A stretch of DNA of 64,000 nucleotides from the NCBI GenBank assembly GCA_910579285.1, contig CAJTTT010000002.1, forward strand, positions 1 to 64,000, written 5' to 3'. Both the position numbers and the translations under genes were made by a program. Within the stretch, counting starts at the first letter, position 1. The number at the start of each line of letters is the position of its first letter. This document shows positions 58,037 to 64,000 of this stretch, piece after piece. Source of the DNA: an uncultured Lachnospiraceae bacterium (lineage in GTDB: Bacteria > Bacillota > Clostridia > Lachnospirales > Lachnospiraceae). The notes under the pieces were generated by a model. It saw only the letters and a list, made by a program, of their open reading frames with translations, did no database searches and was not told the DNA's origin.

Positions 58037-59251
58037 TCATTCAAAATTCACCGCAACAGCCACCTGGGGCGGCGCTTCGATCGCGTCCGACACCCCTCTG
58101 TCGCCTCTCTTCATCTGCTTATAAATTTCAAAAAAATGGGTTGTGGGGATTTCCTTAAACCGCCACTCCGTATCCACTACCGGGATCGCCGCACAGCCGT
58201 CCTGCACACCGTAACGCCTCACCTGTCCGGCATCCTCCTCAGACCATCCCCCCGCCGCATAGTATTCATCAAGGGCGTCCGTCACAGCTGGCCCAATATT
58301 TTTGACTGCGCTGGTCAGTACCCGGTCCGAAACCCTGCACTGATCTACGTCCACGCCAATCATAAGACCGTCCTGATTTTCCGCCGCCTCCAGCACAGAT
58401 TCATACAATCCGCCTCCGCAGGCAAAGATAATCTGCGTGCCATTTTCGTACCAGCCGTCTGCTCTCTCCCGCACGGCAATATCCGCCGCATAGGTGTCTG
58501 CATACCAGTAATTGACTGTCACATCATCCAGCGATAAATCCTTGGCCGCCGCGTCGATTCCCTGCAGATAACCGTAGCCGTAGCGCAGAACGGCAGGTTC
58601 CTCTCTGCCGCCTATAAAGCCAAGATTGCGATAGCCTTCCCACACTGCCATATAGCCCGCCAGATACCCGGCCTGCTCCTCGTGAAACAAAATACAGTGC
58701 ACATTCTGCGCCGGAGAAAGTTCCTCCCCCTCCTCATCGTGCGGCACGGCGTCCACAAGCAGAAAGGAAGTCTGCGGATAGGTTTCCTGCAAAGCCCCAA
58801 CGGCTTTGCCAAACAAATCCCCGGCACAGACAACCAGTCCGGCATTGTCCTCCACAGCCCTCTGAATCATTTCACCATAGCTTTCCGGCGCGTTCGGATC
58901 CGCATGATAATAGGAAAAGGAAGTCCCCGCTCCCAGCGCATACATCCGCACACCGTTAAAAACCGCTTCATTGTAACCGCCATCCTCCACGGAACCATCC
59001 GTGAGGAAGGCAATCTCACCGCCTGTCTCACTGTAATCCCCGTAGGGATCCTCAAACATTTTCTGAACCGACTCCCGCCAGGTAGTCATCTCCACACCCG
59101 ATCCGTTCTCCTCTTCCTCCCCGCTCTCCTGCTTCGTCTCCTCAGGCGCATCATTCTCCGCAGATGACGCCGTCTCCTGTGCAGGATTCCCGCAGCCCGT
59201 CAGAATCAAAAGTAAAATCAGCCCGGCCAGTCCAAGCTTACGTTTCCTCAT
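58037..59251 (-). CDS. BMP family substrate-binding lipoprotein
   Basis: From ATG 59251 the 404-residue protein has a lipoprotein signal (KLGLAGLILLLILTGC) and a two-lobed binding domain like Med/PnrA/BMP family nucleoside-binding proteins: GEIAFLTDGSVEDGGYNEAVFNG, LVVCAGDLFGKAV, NLGFIGGREEP and IFACGGGLYESVLEAA, ANIGVD-type LMIGVDVDQC. No transporter genes follow, so the ABC partner may be elsewhere or the protein may sense a ligand. Its stop overlaps an ATG of the next gene. Confidence 0.88.
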   Translation of the reverse strand: MRKRKLGLAGLILLLILTGCGNPAQETASSAENDAPEETKQESGEEEENGSGVEMTTWRESVQKMFEDPYGDYSETGGEIAFLTDGSVEDGGYNEAVFNGVRMYALGAGTSFSYYHADPNAPESYGEMIQRAVEDNAGLVVCAGDLFGKAVGALQETYPQTSFLLVDAVPHDEEGEELSPAQNVHCILFHEEQAGYLAGYMAVWEGYRNLGFIGGREEPAVLRYGYGYLQGIDAAAKDLSLDDVTVNYWYADTYAADIAVRERADGWYENGTQIIFACGGGLYESVLEAAENQDGLMIGVDVDQCRVSDRVLTSAVKNIGPAVTDALDEYYAAGGWSEEDAGQVRRYGVQDGCAAIPVVDTEWRFKEIPTTHFFEIYKQMKRGDRGVSDAIEAPPQVAVAVNFE

Positions 59252-59398
59252 TCTACTATATCCGCCTTCCATAAACATTCCATTCCACCGTGTGAGCATA
59301 ATATCCCAAAATAGACACTCACTATTACACCTTACCACAAGTGGGAGGAATCAGCAAGGTTTGCCGGAATCCCCTTCCCTTTTCCTGTCATTTCCAAA

Positions 59399-59449
59399 AG
59401 AAAAAGGCAGCGTTTCCATCCTCTGTCCCCGGAATGAAAAACGCTGCCT
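59399..59449 (-). terminator. Rho-independent terminator of the ATPase/TPR operon
   Basis: On the minus strand AGGCAGCGTTT and AAACGCTGCCT form a perfect 11-bp stem with a 23-base loop, followed by TTTTTCTTTT. It lies about 30 bases after the TPR gene stop. Confidence 0.85.
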
Positions 59450-59480
59450 CTATGTCTTAATGCCGTGTACACCAGACCCG

Positions 59481-61013
59481 TTACTTCTCCGTTTCTTCTT
59501 CCCCTAAAATCCGCGAAAGAACCGGCCGTGCCTTTCTATATAACGCCTCCGCCTGCGTGAACTTGTTCTGTTTCTCGTACAGTTCAGCCAGCGCCATATA
59601 AGCACTTACTGTTTCCGGGTGGTTCTCTCCGAAGAGATTCTCATAAATTGACGATGCCTCACGATAAAACCGCTCCGCTTCCTCATATCTTCCCTGTTTC
59701 TCATATAAGCAAGCCAAATTATAGTAGGCCGCTGCTGCCTTCCAACTTCCTCCCACACACACCACTTTATATATTGTAATTGCTTTTCGATACATCTCTT
59801 CCGCTTCTGCCTCTTTATTTTGATGCTCATACAAAAACGCCAGATTATTATAAGTATCAGCTATGTGCGGATGATATTCCGGCAAAACTTCTTTTTGAAT
59901 TGCCAGTGTTTTCTCTAACAGCCCTTCTGCTTGTCCGTACTTTTTTTGTCTCAAATATATAATTGCCAAGCTATTATAGGTTACCGCCACATCCGAATTT
60001 TGTTTTCCTAATACCTTTTCCGTTACTGCCAATACTTGTCGATATAATCGCTCCGCCTCCTCATATTTCCCCTGTTTCTCATATATTACTGCTAAATTAT
60101 GGCAAGATAAGACCGTCTTTGGATGTTCTGCACCTAACAGTTCCACACACATAGAGACCGCTCTGCTGCTCAATTCTTCCGCCTCCCTGTATCTTCCCTG
60201 CCTTTCATAAATCAATGCCTGCAAGTCATAGCATGCCGCTATCATCGGATGGTTTTCTCCCAGAACCTTTTTGCGTATGTCCAGTGCCCTTCCACACTGC
60301 TCCGATGCCTGCCCATACTGATCCATGTTCACATATCCCTCTGCCATTTCATAATACACAGAGGCAGTTTCCAGATGCTCCGATCCCAGAATCTCTTCGT
60401 AAATCTTTGCCGCCTTCCACAACAGTCTTAAGCTCTCCTGATATTTTGCGGTGTCGCTCTCTTTCTTCGCTTGCTGCACAAGTGCATAGGCTTTCGTCAA
60501 CTGCTGTCTGGGTTCTCCTTGAAGCCCCGTTTGCGTCCGCCATTCCTCCTCTATATCTAAAGTCTGTATTTCTTCACGCCTTTTTTCTTCCACTGCATGC
60601 TCTTCAAAGATCACTCTGATTTTTATAAAAGAATAAAAGTCATAGGCGCCGGTTGCCAGACTGTCGTCCCCATACGCGGTTGTGAAAAAAATCAAATTTT
60701 TCTCAAGCCCTGCCAGCATATCCCGGCTGAAATTCAAACGTCTTATATCCTCTTCATTCTGTATCGCAAGATGAAAATTGATAACAAAAAAAGTATCGAT
60801 GTCACTCTGGGCATCTATCCACTGTTTCAATGTTTGAAAAGAGTATCCCCCAGGGTTTTGTCTGCAGTCATAGATGCCTATTCTGCCATGACGGTACACT
60901 TCTACGATTTCCCTCTGGATCAGCTCATCGGCTACCGCCAGAAACAGCCCGCTTTCCGACCGATTGATGATCCATCCCAGTGCTTGATAACCATCCAGAT
61001 TTTTTTCTGACAT
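59481..61013 (-). CDS. TPR-repeat protein with an N-terminal domain, partner of the ATPase
   Basis: From ATG 61013, one base after the ATPase stop, the 510-residue protein has two parts. The first 160 residues form a domain with strand-rich pattern (FLAVADELIQREIVEVY, DTFFVINFHLAIQNEEDI, EKNLIFFTTAYGDDSL), perhaps a degenerate nucleotide-binding fold with a Walker-B-like strand but no P-loop. The rest holds about eight 42-residue TPR units of kinesin-light-chain type (LLGAEHPKTVLSCHNLAVIY and variants), some near-identical in DNA, indicating recent duplication. This is the sensor or scaffold of a two-gene system. Function unknown. Confidence 0.78.
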   Translation of the reverse strand: MSEKNLDGYQALGWIINRSESGLFLAVADELIQREIVEVYRHGRIGIYDCRQNPGGYSFQTLKQWIDAQSDIDTFFVINFHLAIQNEEDIRRLNFSRDMLAGLEKNLIFFTTAYGDDSLATGAYDFYSFIKIRVIFEEHAVEEKRREEIQTLDIEEEWRTQTGLQGEPRQQLTKAYALVQQAKKESDTAKYQESLRLLWKAAKIYEEILGSEHLETASVYYEMAEGYVNMDQYGQASEQCGRALDIRKKVLGENHPMIAACYDLQALIYERQGRYREAEELSSRAVSMCVELLGAEHPKTVLSCHNLAVIYEKQGKYEEAERLYRQVLAVTEKVLGKQNSDVAVTYNSLAIIYLRQKKYGQAEGLLEKTLAIQKEVLPEYHPHIADTYNNLAFLYEHQNKEAEAEEMYRKAITIYKVVCVGGSWKAAAAYYNLACLYEKQGRYEEAERFYREASSIYENLFGENHPETVSAYMALAELYEKQNKFTQAEALYRKARPVLSRILGEEETEK

Positions 61014-61014
61014 C

Positions 61015-62310
61015 CTAAACCAACCCCTGTTCTGCAAAAAAACGGGCAACCAACGGGTGAATGTTGTGCCAGCGTTTTCCATTATACTCAAGAACCACCG
61101 ATGCCTGAAGCATTTTTAGAAGCATCTGCTTATCCTCGATCAATTCTTTATTTCCCTGATAAATATGGACAAGAAAATCATAATCTTTTTTCTCAATCCT
61201 TCTGGTCAGGGATGTTTTCACTTCTTCCAATGCCCTTTCCGCATCCTCCATGAAAATTCTTTCACTGCCCCTGCGCTCTGCCCGCTTGGCAGACGAATTG
61301 ATCATTTGAAACAGATCCCGCAGGGATCCTCCTGAATATCTGATCAGACTTTCTAACACCCCTTCTTCAAACAATTGTAAATCCGCTCGTTTTTCCACAA
61401 TTCCGCGTATTACATGAATGCCTTCTTCATATGGATTTCCTTCTATCGTTTCAATTTTAATCATTGGCAGCGTCTTAGTAATGAAATATGCCTCCATTGC
61501 CGAAAATCTGGTGTCGTAGGAGAGCGCGATCGGAAATGTGTAGATAACAGAAAACGGCATCCCCGAAAGAACCGATGCATAATTGTAAAATACATTCCAC
61601 GCATCCTCTGGATTCAGTTTATCCAAATCTTCAAATATAATAACCGGCGCTTTTCCCCCTGTTTTCCCGACAATCTCCTTTGAGACGCTGCGCAGCACCT
61701 CAATCCATTCACTCGAGCGCACACTGATCTTCTTTCTGTACTCTTTTCGCACTTCCTCGTTGTACTTGAGATCCGCCTTGATCTTAGCAAAAATGTGCAG
61801 AACGCGAAGAATCCCCGGCGTTTCCGCCGCTGCGCCTGCTTCTACCAGAAGCGCTTCTTCCCCTTTGGATATAAAAGTTTCTTCTCCTGCATCCCAGAAA
61901 TGCATGATTCTATCCAGAACAGCTTCCTCTATTCTGCATCCACACTCCTCTGCAATTTCCAACAGGGCCTCTCCCATCAAAATAAACAGATCAGAATATA
62001 CAATGTTAAACATATCCAGATCCATGCTGCACACAATCGTCTTTACTTGGTAGCCTTTTACACGCAAGTCATTGGAAAGGCGGTTTAGCTCCGTGCTCTT
62101 CCCACACCCTTTATGTCCAAGCAGTAAAAATGCGCTGTGCGAATTTTCTTCCTGACAAATTTCAAAAATGTCTTCGATCGGAGAACTGTATTTATCGCTC
62201 ATACGGTATTCCATCGTGTCATCACAATAAAATTCTGCCATTTGATCCACTTTTAACGGTTCAGGGGAAAATGCATTTATGATCTCTGAAATTCTCTTGG
62301 CACGCTTCAT
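61015..62310 (-). CDS. P-loop ATPase of the AAA/STAND-like group
   Basis: The 431-residue protein has a Walker A LLGHKGCGKSTELNRLS near residue 60, Walker B VIIFEDLDKLN near 240 and an arginine/sensor region in its C-terminal helical part (GGSLRDLFQMINSSAKRAE). This is the layout of AAA-type ATPases used in signalling and defence proteins (AAA_16-like). It is encoded in an operon with the TPR protein, behind a promoter at 62367-62395 and ahead of a terminator at 59399-59449. A signal peptide is absent, so it acts in the cytoplasm. The substrate is unknown. Confidence 0.85.
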   Translation of the reverse strand: MKRAKRISEIINAFSPEPLKVDQMAEFYCDDTMEYRMSDKYSSPIEDIFEICQEENSHSAFLLLGHKGCGKSTELNRLSNDLRVKGYQVKTIVCSMDLDMFNIVYSDLFILMGEALLEIAEECGCRIEEAVLDRIMHFWDAGEETFISKGEEALLVEAGAAAETPGILRVLHIFAKIKADLKYNEEVRKEYRKKISVRSSEWIEVLRSVSKEIVGKTGGKAPVIIFEDLDKLNPEDAWNVFYNYASVLSGMPFSVIYTFPIALSYDTRFSAMEAYFITKTLPMIKIETIEGNPYEEGIHVIRGIVEKRADLQLFEEGVLESLIRYSGGSLRDLFQMINSSAKRAERRGSERIFMEDAERALEEVKTSLTRRIEKKDYDFLVHIYQGNKELIEDKQMLLKMLQASVVLEYNGKRWHNIHPLVARFFAEQGLV

Positions 62311-62366
62311 GCAGGAAACACTCCTTTCGCTTACACTCCTTTAAGAAAACAACCAAATGTACATTT

Positions 62367-62395
62367 ATTATATACGATACCCCATATATTAGCAA
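62367..62395 (-). promoter_or_regulatory. Promoter of the ATPase/TPR operon
   Basis: TTGCTA (62390-62395) and TATAAT (62367-62372) on the minus strand are 17 bases apart, starting a short leader of about 50 bases. It lies between the subtilase stop and the ATPase ATG, so the pair can be expressed independently of the upstream protease gene. Confidence 0.65.
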
Positions 62396-62404
62396 AATCT
62401 TTTT

Positions 62405-64000
62405 CTACAACCTCGCCAGCGTCTCAAAGGTCCCGTTGATATTGAGCCGCCCGTATCCCCAGCGTTTGTCGGGATAGCGGATGCCTCCCGGCCGTTCCGC
62501 CCCCTGGATCAGAAAACTCTTGGTTCCCCGGCTGTCCACGGCGAAGGCGTTTCCGTCAACGATCGCCCATTCCAGAAACTGCGCCACACAGCCTGCCGCC
62601 AGCGAAACCGCCATGCAGGAACCGTCCGTCTCCCCGAGTGCGGTGTGCACGCCCACCCCGGGAGCGGCAAGATCCGGCTTAATGCCTCCGCTTCGGCTGA
62701 ATCCTCTGCCGGAAGACGCATACCAGCTGTCCGTATAGCTGTCGTAGGCAGAAATGGTAATCACCTCTGAGGCATTGGCAGGCTCTGTCAGCGTCACATC
62801 CGGGCTTGGCTGCAGAAAAGTAACACTCTGTTCCAAAAATTCTTCAATCGGAAGCCACATATGATATATGCCATCGCCGTTCGCCCCTCTCGCAGAAGCC
62901 GTCAGCGTCACGGTCCATATGCCCGGCGTCGGATCTGCAAAGCGCAGAAAAATAAGCGGGTCTCCCGCGTCCTTCTCCACAAGAACAATCCCCACCTGTA
63001 TGCGGGTTCTCTCAAAAATAAAGGAGACGTTCCTGTCCATGCCGTTTCGAAAATCAATCACCGGCGATACTTCCCCTCCCGGGGAACGTATTGAAACGGC
63101 ATAGACATCCGGCAGGCTCCCCCAGATCTCTGCGCAAAAACCCTTCATCTGCCCGGCAACGCGGATCTCTACATTGCTCGGCATAAAATTTTCATAGTGG
63201 TGTTCCCTGTCTCCTTCGTTGCCGCCGCCCACCACAACGACCCTGCTTCTCCGGCCCGCCACGATGTTTAAATACGAATCCAGCGCGGAGGTGCCGTCAT
63301 GGCTGCCCATATTTGTGCCAAGCCCGATTACGATGACTACAGGCCTGCTGAACGCCACCGCCATCTGCTGCAGGTAATTCACCGCCTCCATGATATCGTT
63401 TTCTGCGAAAGCCTCCGCCCGGTCATCAATCAAGTAATAATCGCGCAGATACGCTTTCGCGCCTTTAAGTTTCACCACCGCTATGTCTGCAAGGGGCGCA
63501 GCTCCCCGAAACGTGAGTCCCTGGTCCAGAAGGCTCCCCACCGCCGCAGAGGCCATCTTCGTGCCGTGTCCGTTGGTATCGGTACTGGGAACCACCGTCT
63601 CCGGCTCCGCCGCGGCGAGCGCCCTGTCGATATCCGCCCTGCGGTATTCCGTCCCATATGCAAAACCCTCGGGCGGCTCCCCTGTCTGTATGGTCTGATC
63701 CCAGATGGAAAGAATGCGGCTGCTCCCGTCCTCTCTGCGGAACACATCCTCCCGATAATCAATTCCCGTATCGACGAACCCAACAATAACGCCGCTTCCC
63801 TGTAAGGCAAGCGGCGGATTCTGTACGCGAATATTGCCCATCGCCGCCAGCGGGGAAGCATCGAACCCACGCTCTCCCGCCTGCATCAGCCCGTACAGTT
63901 TAGGGATCGTCGAATATCCATAGTTACCTATGGATACCGGCTGTACCTGACTGCGCCTCACATGTGCAATACCGTATCCGGCATCAATTTCACGGTAGCA
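62405..64000 (-). CDS. Csp-like S8 subtilase family protein with Cys at the catalytic Ser position (5' end outside window)
   Basis: The frame is open past the GTG at 63961 to the window edge, so the N-terminus is missing. About 530 residues are visible. The subtilase triad Asp (GFVDTGIDYREDVF) and His (TNGHGTKMASAAVG) are kept, and the oxyanion Asn is in VVVGGGNEGD. The serine motif reads DGSCMAVSLAAG where GTSMA is usual, so Cys replaces the nucleophile Ser. The architecture and inserts (RVAGQMKGFCAEIWGSLPD) match the Csp family of Clostridia, in which some members, such as CspC, are inactive signalling pseudoproteases. Proteolytic activity is unlikely or altered. Confidence 0.85.
   Translation of the reverse strand, partial: CYREIDAGYGIAHVRRSQVQPVSIGNYGYSTIPKLYGLMQAGERGFDASPLAAMGNIRVQNPPLALQGSGVIVGFVDTGIDYREDVFRREDGSSRILSIWDQTIQTGEPPEGFAYGTEYRRADIDRALAAAEPETVVPSTDTNGHGTKMASAAVGSLLDQGLTFRGAAPLADIAVVKLKGAKAYLRDYYLIDDRAEAFAENDIMEAVNYLQQMAVAFSRPVVIVIGLGTNMGSHDGTSALDSYLNIVAGRRSRVVVVGGGNEGDREHHYENFMPSNVEIRVAGQMKGFCAEIWGSLPDVYAVSIRSPGGEVSPVIDFRNGMDRNVSFIFERTRIQVGIVLVEKDAGDPLIFLRFADPTPGIWTVTLTASARGANGDGIYHMWLPIEEFLEQSVTFLQPSPDVTLTEPANASEVITISAYDSYTDSWYASSGRGFSRSGGIKPDLAAPGVGVHTALGETDGSCMAVSLAAGCVAQFLEWAIVDGNAFAVDSRGTKSFLIQGAERPGGIRYPDKRWGYGRLNINGTFETLARL

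Noticed and set aside
1..64000. tRNA, rRNA, prophage or insertion sequence
   Set aside because: No tRNA-like cloverleaf, rRNA, transposase, integrase or phage structural gene was recognised anywhere in the window.

Overview
The window looks like a chromosomal segment of a gut-type Lachnospiraceae (Clostridia). The pointers are Firmicutes-style Shine-Dalgarno sites and promoters, a phosphotransferase operon for amino sugars, DUF3791/DUF3990 and DUF4867-like genes, a Csp-like subtilase, and CotH-kinase and BMP lipoproteins. This taxonomic call is an inference from gene content; no rRNA or tRNA gene is present. Most genes are on the minus strand.

Left edge to 8.8 kb: a complete type I-B CRISPR-Cas operon on the minus strand (cas6-cas8-cas7-cas5-cas3-cas4-cas1-cas2), with a good promoter upstream of cas6. 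A leader-like stretch follows cas2, and what may be the first repeat of an array running off the left edge. Cas5 carries a long coiled-coil insertion.

9-27.7 kb: mostly housekeeping and envelope genes. These are an FMN-binding-like membrane protein, a Uma2-type nuclease, a membrane protein, nadE, hslO (Hsp33), a methyltransferase, an internally duplicated lipoprotein, a large GH20 surface enzyme, a COG2426 membrane protein, hisC, a TPR-tailed glycosyltransferase, an acyltransferase and a propeller-like lipoprotein.

27.8-38 kb: an NhaC-type antiporter and a three-gene ABC-2 exporter. The exporter sits behind a roughly 300-nt leader that holds a strong promoter, a 25-codon hydrophobic ORF, stacked hairpins, a Rho-independent terminator and a competing helix, which looks like an attenuator. 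Then come a GRAM-like protein, carB, a DUF3791/DUF3990 cassette whose ADP-ribosyltransferase-like member has lost its middle, and a polysaccharide deacetylase.

38-50 kb: a PTS operon (crr-like IIA, ptsI, ptsH, nagE, nagB) behind a leader with two tandem terminators, with an HPr that lacks Ser46. Next are an orphan protein with duplicated FliD_C-like domains, and a sugar cluster (fucose/arabinose isomerase family, DUF4867-like, xylulokinase, LacI regulator). A family of structured palindromic repeats with a shared GGAGAATGCC hairpin sits at 27.7, 47.3 and 49.1 kb.

50-64 kb: an EAL protein with a degenerate GGDEF domain, a carbamate kinase, an LspA-like peptidase, and a surface cluster (CotH kinase, GT2, DUF5722-like, BMP lipoprotein). 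The end holds a two-gene ATPase plus TPR operon with its own promoter, next to a Csp-like subtilase whose catalytic Ser is replaced by Cys. That gene runs off the right edge.
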